The notes under the pieces are model-generated. The model was not told where the DNA came from, did no database searches, and saw only the letters and a program-made list of their open reading frames with translations. A program made the translations under genes and the position numbers. From Saprospiraceae bacterium (GTDB lineage: Bacteria > Bacteroidota > Bacteroidia > Chitinophagales > Saprospiraceae): a stretch of 64,000 nucleotides of DNA. Below are positions 44,483 through 52,251 of this stretch, in pieces (positions within the stretch are counted from its first letter, which is position 1; each line of letters starts with the position of its first letter). The stretch is from contig JALHQW010000010.1 of NCBI GenBank assembly GCA_022841745.1, forward strand, positions 110,676 to 174,675, written 5' to 3'.

Positions 44483-45541
44483 ATGCAGATTTTCAAAAAT
44501 TTCATGGTTGCTGCACTGCTTGCTTTGATTCTTTTTCAATCGGCGTGCAAAGAAGAAACTCCGGGCGAGAATGGGGCGGCGGTATCCCTAACCGCCAAAC
44601 TTGCAAAGCAAGGCGGGATGATTCTCATCCCCGGCGGCACCCTCAATATGGGAGGCGACAATGAGCAGGCCGACCCCAACGAGTTTCCAAAGCACAAGGT
44701 GCAAGTCAGTGCCTTCTGGATGGATGAAACGGAGGTGACAAACGCCCAATTTGCGAAATTCGTGGAAGCGACGGGCTATAAGACCGTTGCGGAGCGCCCA
44801 GTCATTTGGGAAGAATTGCAAAAATCGTTACCGCCTGGCACGCCGAAGCCCCCAGACAGTCTGTTGCAGCCTGGTGCGCTCGTTTTCCATAAAACGGCGC
44901 AGCCCGTGCCGCTCGACGACCTCAGCCGATGGTGGCGATGGACTATCGGTGCCGACTGGCTACACCCCGAAGGCCCAGCCAGTAGCATCAAGCTCAAGAT
45001 GGACTACCCTGTGGTTCAGGTAGCTTGGGAAGATGCAGTAGAGTATGCAAAATGGGCGGGCAAACGTCTCCCGACCGAGGCTGAATGGGAGTGGGCGGCA
45101 AGGGGCGGCCTAGAAAATGCCATATACCCTTGGGGGAACGAGCCGCTGGGGGAGGGTAGGCCCAAGGCCAATTTCTGGCAGGGGATGTTCCCGTACCAGA
45201 ACGAAATAGGCGATGGCCACGAAGGTGCTGCACCAGTGAAGTCTTTCTTGCCCAATGGCTATGGCCTCTTCGATTTGGCGGGAAATACGTGGGAATGGTG
45301 CGCCGATTGGTTTGACTTTGGTTTCTATAAATCACCTGATGCTTGCAAGACCGACCCCAAGGGGCCAGATCGTGGCAACAACCCCTACATGCCTTACCAG
45401 CAGGAAAAGGTGGTCAGAGGCGGCTCCTTCCTTTGCAACGACGATTACTGCTCTGGTTACCGCAATGCCCGCCGCATGGGATCAAGCCCAGACACTGGGC
45501 TTAACCATACAGGCTTTAGGTGCGTTAAGGATGTAAAATGA
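44483..45541 (+). CDS. Formylglycine-generating-enzyme (SUMF1/FGE) family lipoprotein
   Basis: 352 residues. Lipobox LFQSAC (Cys22) places it outside the cytoplasm. The FGE-sulfatase domain covers ~45-352: MILIPGGTLNMGGDNEQADPNEFPKH, FWMDETEVTNAQFAKFVEATGYKT, LPTEAEWEWAARGG, GLFDLAGNTWEWCADW, and RGGSFLCNDDYCSGYRNARRMG with Cys318 and Cys323 spaced as in genuine FGE. So both residues needed for copper-dependent conversion of Cys to formylglycine appear intact. A sulfatase substrate is not encoded here. Many family members without these cysteines are not true FGEs; this one has them. Confidence 0.9.
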   Translation: MQIFKNFMVAALLALILFQSACKEETPGENGAAVSLTAKLAKQGGMILIPGGTLNMGGDNEQADPNEFPKHKVQVSAFWMDETEVTNAQFAKFVEATGYKTVAERPVIWEELQKSLPPGTPKPPDSLLQPGALVFHKTAQPVPLDDLSRWWRWTIGADWLHPEGPASSIKLKMDYPVVQVAWEDAVEYAKWAGKRLPTEAEWEWAARGGLENAIYPWGNEPLGEGRPKANFWQGMFPYQNEIGDGHEGAAPVKSFLPNGYGLFDLAGNTWEWCADWFDFGFYKSPDACKTDPKGPDRGNNPYMPYQQEKVVRGGSFLCNDDYCSGYRNARRMGSSPDTGLNHTGFRCVKDVK

Positions 45542-45668
45542 GTCTTAAGTCTCTGTAATTAGTCTTTGCAGCCGTTCTTCCAATTGACGCCCACTTTTAC
45601 TTATAGAGGCCGACCTTTTTAGAGACAAGAGAAAGAATCAAGTTTTATATTTAACATAATATAGATTA

Positions 45669-46727
45669 TCAAAACAAAGATAGCTGCGGATGACGGAGTT
45701 GCTCAAACAGTTCCAGGTTGAATTCTGAAACAACCATGTCAGCAAAATACTTTCGCCGGGCAAGCTGCACCTGGTTCCTTATGATTTCAGCAAAATTGCC
45801 TTCACCACGCATCCTGTCACCAAATCGGCTGTCAGAAAGCTGGCCACCATGCACTTCCTTTATTCTGTTCAAGACTTTTTCGGCACGGTCAGGGAAATTC
45901 TTGCGAATCCAATCCTCGAAGATTTCCCCAATATCGCCGTTTAGTCGAACGATGGTGTAACCTAAGCTGCTTGCACCAAGCTGTGAGGTGTATTCGGCCA
46001 CTTTAAAAATTTCGTGGTCGTTCAACCCAGGAATCACTGGGGCAAACATCACCGAAACTGGTATTCCGTTGGATGCCAATTTTTCAATCGTGTAAAGACG
46101 ACTGTGAACACTGGCAGTCCTTGGCTCCAATGTTCTGCGCAGGTCTTCGTCCAATGTGGTCACTGAAATGGCCACTTTAACCAAACGAAGTGCAGCCATT
46201 TTTTGCAACAAATCGAGGTCACGCAGGATGAGGCTGTTTTTTGTGATAATGCTGACAGGGTGCTTGTATCGCCAAAGCACCTCCAAAATGCTCCTGGTTA
46301 TCTCAAGTTTCTTTTCGATGGGCTGGTAACAGTCCGTATTGCCAGAAAGCAATATTGGCGAGGCTTTCCAATTTTTGCTCTTCAGCTTTTCTTCAACCAA
46401 TATGGCTGCATTTTTTTTGACCAAGATTTTGGATTCAAAATCGGTTCCAGCGCTGTAGCCCCAGTAGTTGTGGGTATTCCTTGCATAGCAATAAACGCAA
46501 CCATGCTCACAGCCTTGGTAAGGGTTCATGGACCAATCCATTGGCAAATCCGGGCTGGTCACTTGGTTGACCATTGTTTTGGGGTAAACCTCAATGTATT
46601 CCGTCTTGGCTGAATCTTCCAGCACTTGGGGAATGTCCATTTCCGTTTCGTAGCTGTGCTTGTCAAAACGGTTGGAAGGGTTGACTTGCGCTCCCCTACC
46701 CTTCATGTAATTTGTTGATGTCCCCAT
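45669..46727 (-). CDS. PA0069-family radical SAM protein
   Basis: About 352 residues from MGTSTNYMKGRGAQVNPSN (46727). Cluster motif CEHGCVYCYAR (CxxxCxxC for the 4Fe-4S cluster), then NYWGYSAGTDFESKILVK, an ILLSGNTDCYQPIEKKL stretch and a C-terminal FGDRMRGEGNFAEIIRNQ. It belongs to the spore-photolyase-related PA0069/Rv2578c group; its substrate is unknown. An upstream TTG in frame overlaps the TACATTTG promoter box, so it is not used. Confidence 0.9.
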   Translation of the reverse strand: MGTSTNYMKGRGAQVNPSNRFDKHSYETEMDIPQVLEDSAKTEYIEVYPKTMVNQVTSPDLPMDWSMNPYQGCEHGCVYCYARNTHNYWGYSAGTDFESKILVKKNAAILVEEKLKSKNWKASPILLSGNTDCYQPIEKKLEITRSILEVLWRYKHPVSIITKNSLILRDLDLLQKMAALRLVKVAISVTTLDEDLRRTLEPRTASVHSRLYTIEKLASNGIPVSVMFAPVIPGLNDHEIFKVAEYTSQLGASSLGYTIVRLNGDIGEIFEDWIRKNFPDRAEKVLNRIKEVHGGQLSDSRFGDRMRGEGNFAEIIRNQVQLARRKYFADMVVSEFNLELFEQLRHPQLSLF

Positions 46728-46748
46728 GATATAGATACATTTTGTTTG

Positions 46749-46756
46749 CAAATGTA
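46749..46756 (-). promoter_or_regulatory. -7 box for the radical SAM gene
   Basis: TACATTTG on the minus strand, 21 bases before the ATG at 46727. It covers the alternative TTG start and so excludes it. Confidence 0.5.
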
Positions 46757-46887
46757 CTATTTTTTATGTTCACTCCGAATATTTATAAACAAATATTTTT
46801 ATAAAATAGCTCAAACTACAGTTTGCAACAAGATTGTCTCTAGTCACATCCGATTTTTGCAATATTTGTGTCTTAAAAAAGCATTGA

Positions 46888-47838
46888 ATGCACAACTGTT
46901 TTATTTCTGTAGTAAGTGTTATCGAGGGGCAAGACGATATCAAGAAGTTAATTGAATTTCTGGCTGGGCTTCATCAAGTTCTTGTCTCCAACTTCTCTGA
47001 CCATGAAATCATCTTGGTGAACAACAGCCACGGACTTTCCCCAGATGTCGCCATTTCACCGCTTTCGCAAGAAATCAAGCAAAACATTTTCCTACTAAAC
47101 CTTTCTTCGTCGGTGAACAAGAACCATGCAATGGTGGCCGGTCTTGACCGCTCCAATGGCGATTACACAGTAATCTTTGAATTTGATTTTTATCAGATGC
47201 CCCATTTGGTTACCCAACTTTTCGAAGAAAGCTTCAAAGGGAACGACATGGTCTATCTAAGGGCAAAATCGAGGCAGTCAAACATTCGCTTCAAGCTGTT
47301 CTACAAGTTGTTTTATTGGATTCTACGAAATTATTCCAACTTGAAAGTGGATGACCGGGCGCATGACAGCCGAATCATTTCACGCAGGGCGCTGAACTCG
47401 CTGCTTAGGCTCAGGGAAAATTTAAGGTACATGAAAGCCATCTATTCCATCGTTGGCTATCGTACCACCAGCTTGGAAGTGGACTTGCCACTCGCACATG
47501 ATGGGACTGGGTTTGGTGAAAAATTCAGCACTTCGTTGGTGGCCATCACCTCTTTCACTAATTTTTTGAGGGCGTTGCTTGGTTGGATATTTTTGGGCGC
47601 TATTTTGATCATGTTGGTGGTAACCTACAATGCCGTCAAGGTTAAATTCACAAATGTTGATATTTTCGGGGAATACCATGCAGTGGTTCCTGGTTGGACG
47701 TTTCTGGTTGTGCTCAGTTCTGTCTTTTTTGCGATAACCTGCCTCATCCTATATATTATGTCCATTTACCTTTCCAATATCTACGAAGAAATCAAGCACC
47801 GACCGATGTACATTATCGAGTCAGTAAAGCGGTTTTAA
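46888..47838 (+). CDS. Divergent family 2 glycosyltransferase with two C-terminal membrane segments
   Basis: 316 residues laid out like DPM/GtrB-type transferases: GT-A domain (1-215), then two hydrophobic segments (ALLGWIFLGAILIMLVVTY and TFLVVLSSVFFAITCLILYIM). The fold landmarks are recognisable but altered: the nucleotide Asp motif (DADLQDPP in relatives) is FEFDFYQMP here, and the RLLSRR block is SRIISRRALNSLL. The N-terminus lacks the usual VVIPVYNEE. It could still use a polyprenyl-phosphate acceptor, or be a degenerate enzyme. No linked flippase. Confidence 0.8.
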   Translation: MHNCFISVVSVIEGQDDIKKLIEFLAGLHQVLVSNFSDHEIILVNNSHGLSPDVAISPLSQEIKQNIFLLNLSSSVNKNHAMVAGLDRSNGDYTVIFEFDFYQMPHLVTQLFEESFKGNDMVYLRAKSRQSNIRFKLFYKLFYWILRNYSNLKVDDRAHDSRIISRRALNSLLRLRENLRYMKAIYSIVGYRTTSLEVDLPLAHDGTGFGEKFSTSLVAITSFTNFLRALLGWIFLGAILIMLVVTYNAVKVKFTNVDIFGEYHAVVPGWTFLVVLSSVFFAITCLILYIMSIYLSNIYEEIKHRPMYIIESVKRF

Positions 47839-47843
47839 GTTAG

Positions 47844-47892
47844 CACCTTCGGGTGAAAATTAAGGGGCTTTTCAGAATTGGTACTTTCGGGT
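47844..47892 (+). repeat. Two TTCG-loop mini hairpins after the GT2 gene
   Basis: CACC-TTCG-GGTG at 47844-47855 and ACT-TTCG-GGT at 47883-47892, parts of a related repeat about 38 bases apart (CACCTTCGGGTGAA and TACTTTCGGGTGAA). The first would make a stable UUCG-capped stem just after the stop codon. Confidence 0.5.
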
Positions 47893-47958
47893 GAAGGGAT
47901 GGAGACCCGCACTACCCCATTTTCGCAGCATTGTTTCACCAACTAAAATCTGTTCACA

Positions 47959-48498
47959 ATGCAAAAAATCGTTTTGAAATTCGGACTAATCAGCGGGGCA
48001 TTGATATCCATCCTTTTGCTTGCTGGAATTATGATGATGATAGGCCCGGACGGGAAAGTTGACCTAAGGAATGGAGAACTTTTAGGCTATATCTCGATGA
48101 TCGTTTCCTTATCCTTGATTTTCTTTGGGATTAGGAGCTATCGGGAAGAAAATGGCGGGAAAATCAGTTTTGGTAAGGCTTTCAAGGTGGGTATTTTGAT
48201 TACCTTGGTAGCTTCGGTAATGTATGTCATCACTTGGATGATTTATTTTCATTCTTCCGACCAGAAAGAAGAATTCGGCAAGCAGCGGATGGATTATAAA
48301 GTTGAGAGCATGAAGAAAAAAGGTGCTTCTGAAACTGAAATTGCAAAAGAAGTTGCTGCTAACAAGGAATTCATGAAAATTTATGAATCAAACCCACTCA
48401 TCATGTTCAGCATAACACTTTTGGAAATCTTTCCAGTTGGGTTGGTCGTTACGCTATTGAGTAGCTTTTTTTTGAGAACAAAAAATGAACTAGCATGA
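47959..48498 (+). CDS. DUF4199 membrane protein
   Basis: 179 residues with four predicted membrane segments (GALISILLLAGIMMMI, LLGYISMIVSLSLIFFGIRSY, VGILITLVASVMYVITWMIYF, MFSITLLEIFPVGLVVTLLSSFFL) and the DUF4199 mark YREENGGKISFGKAFKVG. Function unknown; common in Bacteroidota. Its stop overlaps the following VOC gene start (ATGA), so they are coupled. Confidence 0.88.
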   Translation: MQKIVLKFGLISGALISILLLAGIMMMIGPDGKVDLRNGELLGYISMIVSLSLIFFGIRSYREENGGKISFGKAFKVGILITLVASVMYVITWMIYFHSSDQKEEFGKQRMDYKVESMKKKGASETEIAKEVAANKEFMKIYESNPLIMFSITLLEIFPVGLVVTLLSSFFLRTKNELA

Positions 48499-48875
48499 AA
48501 CGAGTAATTGGACTAGGTGGCGTTTTTTTCAAAAGCCAAGACAACAAGGCCGTCAGGGAATGGTACCAAAATCATCTTGGGATTGAATCGGAGGAATGGG
48601 GTGCAATTTTCCCATGGCGCAGAAAGGAGAATCCAGAAGAGGAGTCCTATACTGCTTGGAGTCCTTTCAAGGCTGATACCAACTATTTTGAACCGAGCAA
48701 CCATGATTACATGATAAACTATCAAGTAGATGACCTCGATTCTCTTCTGAATGAACTTCGAAAAGAGGGCGTAACAGTAGTTGGAAATGTGGAAGAATCA
48801 GAATTCGGCAAATTCGGATGGGTTCTCGACCCTGAAGGGCGAAAAATTGAGCTTTGGGAGCCGCCCAAAGGATGA
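48495..48875 (+). CDS. VOC (glyoxalase-like) superfamily protein
   Basis: 126 residues with the betaalphabetabetabeta layout: IGLGGVFFKSQDNKAVREWYQNHLGIE, WSPFKADTNYFE, MINYQVDDLDSLLNELRKEGVTVVG, and GKFGWVLDPEGRKIELWEPP with the conserved Glu (ELWEPP). Metal-dependent lyase, dioxygenase or binding function; the substrate cannot be told. Coupled to DUF4199. Confidence 0.9.
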   Translation: MKRVIGLGGVFFKSQDNKAVREWYQNHLGIESEEWGAIFPWRRKENPEEESYTAWSPFKADTNYFEPSNHDYMINYQVDDLDSLLNELRKEGVTVVGNVEESEFGKFGWVLDPEGRKIELWEPPKG

Positions 48876-48909
48876 GAACGTATTCTTTGAATGCGAGGAA
48901 TTTGTTTTC

Positions 48910-48944
48910 AAAGGGCTTGTCAAACTTGTTTTGGCAAGCCCTTT
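48910..48944 (+). terminator. Terminator after the VOC gene
   Basis: AAAGGGCTTG / CAAGCCCTTT with an inner CAAA/TTTG pairing and a T6 run shortly after. Confidence 0.7.
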
Positions 48945-49039
48945 GCTTTTTTAAAAAAAACTTTGGAAACTTTTAAACTAAAAATAGTTTCCAATGTTTC
49001 TTGCTCTGTTTGCGTATTAAACAAAACGTCTTTGTATAA

Positions 49040-49651
49040 TTGATGGATACCAAAGAAGAAATCATTAGCCGTTCAGAGCAGCTTTTCATGCGAGTTGGGG
49101 TGAAAAGCGTTACGATGGACGATATTTCAAGGGAACTTGGGATGTCGAAAAAAACCCTTTACCAGCATTTTGAAAACAAGGACAGCCTGATTGAAGCGGT
49201 GGTCAACACCCATTGCGAAAGGGAACAAATACTGACGGACAAGTTGACGGAAGATGCCCAAGATGCCTTGGAGGAAGTAAAAAAAATTGGGGCCTACTTC
49301 GCCACCACTATTGAAGATGTCTCTCCAAGCACACTTTTCGACTTACAGAAATATTATTTCAAATCGTGGGAAACGCTGATGAAAAAGCAAGATGAGCACA
49401 TCATCAACAGCATCATGAAGAATATTGCCAAGGGCATTGCAGAAGGAAACTACCGAGCCGATATAGACCCCGCCATCATCGCAAGAATTTATGCGAAAGC
49501 CACCTATATGATTGTGGAAGAATTGGGGAACTCCAAATCCGAATTTTCACGTAAAGAGTTGATTTGGGAACTCCACAATTACCACATCCACGCTATCGCA
49601 ACTCCGAGAGGGATGAAGCTCTGGAAGAAATACAACCAAATAGATAGCTAA
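49040..49651 (+). CDS. TetR/AcrR family transcriptional regulator
   Basis: 203 residues. The N-terminal helix-turn-helix is clear: IISRSEQLFMRVGVKSVTMDDISRELGMSKKTLYQHFENKDSLIEAV. The helical ligand domain follows. It heads the efflux operon (TolC, adaptor, RND pump) on the same strand, so it is likely the local repressor; no operator was found by eye. TetR regulators of RND pumps usually respond to pump substrates. Confidence 0.93.
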   Translation: MMDTKEEIISRSEQLFMRVGVKSVTMDDISRELGMSKKTLYQHFENKDSLIEAVVNTHCEREQILTDKLTEDAQDALEEVKKIGAYFATTIEDVSPSTLFDLQKYYFKSWETLMKKQDEHIINSIMKNIAKGIAEGNYRADIDPAIIARIYAKATYMIVEELGNSKSEFSRKELIWELHNYHIHAIATPRGMKLWKKYNQIDS

Positions 49652-49695
49652 AATCCAAAGGCTTGAATCTACTTCGAGTTCAACAACTGACCTAT

Positions 49696-51051
49696 ATGAA
49701 GAAATCAATTATTCACTTGAAAATGTTGGGCACGGCTTTATGGTTATTGGCCCTTGTAACGGTTTCTGCCCAGCAACAAATTGATTTGAAAGCTGCCCTG
49801 AAATACACGCTTGAGCACCACGCCAATGTAAAAAAGGCGCAATTGGACATTGCCAAGGGAAACGAATTGGTGCGCCAATCACTCAGTACAGGCCTGCCTC
49901 AGGTCAATGGCAGTGTCAACATAATCAACAATGCCATACTTCAAACAAGCTTTGTACCTGCAGTGATTGTAGGAGGGCCTCCCGGTGAGCTTGCGCCGTT
50001 GAAATTTGGGGCAAATTGGAATGCAGTGGCTGGGGTGGAACTCAATCAAATGGTTTATAGCCAGACCTGGTTGCTTGGCCTTCGGGCAACACGAGAACTA
50101 GCCGATTTTTACAAATTAGTTTTGGAAAAAAGCAAGGACCAAGTTGTAGCAGATGTGGCCAAGCTCTACTATCAGGTTCAATTGAGCCGTACCCAAAAAA
50201 GCCTCCTACAGGCCAATATTGGCCAAATTAATGGGCTATTGACGGTCACGCAGAAGCAATATGAGAATGGATTCGGAAAAAAAATTGACGTGGACAGGCT
50301 TAGGGTACAGCAATCCAATCTGGAAATGCAGGTCGTGAACCTTGAACTTCAAATCAAACAGGCTGAACAAGCCTTGAAGTTTGCGATGAACTTGCCCTTG
50401 GAAACAGCGATTGTTCTTACCGACACGATTTCTTCCAATATGTTCGAGGAAGTGAATGCTGCCATAACACAGCCAAACTATCTCCAAAAACCTGACCTTT
50501 TGATTTTGAAAAAACAGTCGTCGCTCTACCAGTTGGACATGGATCGATGGAAGGCTGGCTTTTATCCAAGTGTTTCTTTCTTCGGAAACTATAACTACCA
50601 ATGGGTATCCAACAGCTTAGGGGATATTGGCGATGGCAAAACTTGGACAGACTTCTCCCAATTAGGACTAAGGGTAAGCATCCCTTTTTTCGATGGATTT
50701 TACAAAAAAAGCTTGATGCAGACCGCCCAGCTAAACATCTTGCAGACGGACCAAGATTACAACTTGGCTAAGTTAGGGCTTCAACTCAGCCATGAAGCAG
50801 CAGTCACATCGCTTCGGGTAAACCAGAACAATTTACAAAGCGTGATAGCTACTCAAAAAGTAGCCGAAGACGTTTATCGGGTTGCACAAAGCAGGTATCG
50901 GGAAGGTCTTGCGCCAATCACAGAACTGTTGGATGCGGAAACCTCCCTGCGGCAAACACAATCAAACTATATCACCACCTTGGCTCAAATCAAATTGGCA
51001 GAGATAGACATCTTAAGCGCCAATGGTCTGCTCTTGAAGATGGCAGAATAA
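49696..51051 (+). CDS. TolC-type outer-membrane efflux protein
   Basis: About 451 residues from MKKSIIHLKMLGTALWLLALVTVSAQQ, a signal peptide. OEP repeats: LKAALKYTLEHHANVKKAQLDIAKGNELVRQSLSTGLPQVNG, VADVAKLYYQVQLSRTQKSLLQANIGQINGL, and the second half YRVAQSRYREGLAPITELLDAETSLRQTQSNYI. This makes the outer-membrane duct of the RND pump. The start was moved downstream because the upstream TTG codons lack a signal. Confidence 0.95.
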   Translation: MKKSIIHLKMLGTALWLLALVTVSAQQQIDLKAALKYTLEHHANVKKAQLDIAKGNELVRQSLSTGLPQVNGSVNIINNAILQTSFVPAVIVGGPPGELAPLKFGANWNAVAGVELNQMVYSQTWLLGLRATRELADFYKLVLEKSKDQVVADVAKLYYQVQLSRTQKSLLQANIGQINGLLTVTQKQYENGFGKKIDVDRLRVQQSNLEMQVVNLELQIKQAEQALKFAMNLPLETAIVLTDTISSNMFEEVNAAITQPNYLQKPDLLILKKQSSLYQLDMDRWKAGFYPSVSFFGNYNYQWVSNSLGDIGDGKTWTDFSQLGLRVSIPFFDGFYKKSLMQTAQLNILQTDQDYNLAKLGLQLSHEAAVTSLRVNQNNLQSVIATQKVAEDVYRVAQSRYREGLAPITELLDAETSLRQTQSNYITTLAQIKLAEIDILSANGLLLKMAE

Positions 51052-51102
51052 CCTTATCATAATAACTATACTTTACTTCTCACAATCAACAATGCTTACA
51101 AC

Positions 51103-52170
51103 ATGAACCGAATCGTAAAAGCAACTATCTGGATTCTCGTGCTGGGCGGACTGGGTTACGGTGCCTATTGGCAACTCGGCAAAAACAAGTCAACCCTACA
51201 GGAAAACGCAAAAGCCTCACAAGAGCGAAATACCGTCATTCCCGTGGTGACTGGAAAGGCTGAGCTGGCCACCATGTCAGGCGAATTCAATGTGGTGGGC
51301 AATTTTGCACCTTATAAAAAAGTAGCTGTGATGAGCGAAACGGCTGGGAAAATCCTCACTTTGAATTTCGACAATGGCTCCACCGTTCAGGCAGGTGCAA
51401 CCTTGGCCACTATAGACAATGACCTGATAAGGATTCAGTTGGAAACAGCCAAGACCAATTTGGCAAAAGGTGAGAATGACCTATCAAGGCTCCAAAGATT
51501 GTTAGGAGAAGGAGGAGTGACCCAGCAGCAAATTGACGATGCAAAACTTGGCATTGAAAATTTGAAGCAGCAAATAAAAGGGGCTGAAAAACAGATTTCG
51601 ATGAGCTATGTCAAAGCTCCTATTTCTGGAGTTATCACTGGCAAAATGGTTGAAAAAGGTTCTTTGATTGCTCCTTCCATGCAATTGGCCATGATTACCA
51701 ATATCAGCAAGCTGAAAATGCAGGTTTACCTAACGGAAGAGCAAGTTATAACGGTAAAAAAAGGTCAAAGGATTAGCATGAAGGCAGACCTTTTCCCAGA
51801 CAGGAATTTTGAGGGAACTGTAACTTTTATTGACGTGAATGCGGATGCTTCTCGCAGGTATTTAGTTGAAATAGAGATTAACAACCTCGGCGATTCGCTG
51901 AAGGCTGGCATGACTGGTACGGTATATTTCAAAGGTGGCGCAACACGGCAAGTATTGTCAGTGCCAAGGGAAGCCATAGTTGGCAGTCTGCAGGATGCGA
52001 AGGTCTATGTGGTGGAAAATGGAAAAGCAGCGTTGAAACCCGTAGTGACTGGCAGCGTTTTCAACAACCGTGTTCAGGTGAAAGAAGGCCTTAGCGAAGG
52101 CGACGAAATTGTCGTTTCTGGTCAAATAAACCTTGAAGACGGTAAGGATATAAATATTGCCGAGAATTAA
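51103..52170 (+). CDS. RND efflux periplasmic adaptor subunit
   Basis: 355 residues. N-terminal anchor segment (ATIWILVLGGLGYGAYW), lipoyl-like hairpin halves (VMSETAGKILTLNFDNGSTVQAG and SYVKAPISGVITGKMVEKG), an alpha hairpin between them (ARLQRLL-type helices, residues ~95-160) and a beta-barrel and membrane-proximal domain. HlyD/MFP adaptor linking pump and TolC duct. Immediately followed by the pump gene. Confidence 0.95.
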   Translation: MNRIVKATIWILVLGGLGYGAYWQLGKNKSTLQENAKASQERNTVIPVVTGKAELATMSGEFNVVGNFAPYKKVAVMSETAGKILTLNFDNGSTVQAGATLATIDNDLIRIQLETAKTNLAKGENDLSRLQRLLGEGGVTQQQIDDAKLGIENLKQQIKGAEKQISMSYVKAPISGVITGKMVEKGSLIAPSMQLAMITNISKLKMQVYLTEEQVITVKKGQRISMKADLFPDRNFEGTVTFIDVNADASRRYLVEIEINNLGDSLKAGMTGTVYFKGGATRQVLSVPREAIVGSLQDAKVYVVENGKAALKPVVTGSVFNNRVQVKEGLSEGDEIVVSGQINLEDGKDINIAEN

Positions 52171-52251
52171 AGAAATTCTTACTTCAAGCTTACAATGAAA
52201 GCTTGTTTTCATTGCAACTATGCAGCCATGAAACCTTGAAATCTACAACTT

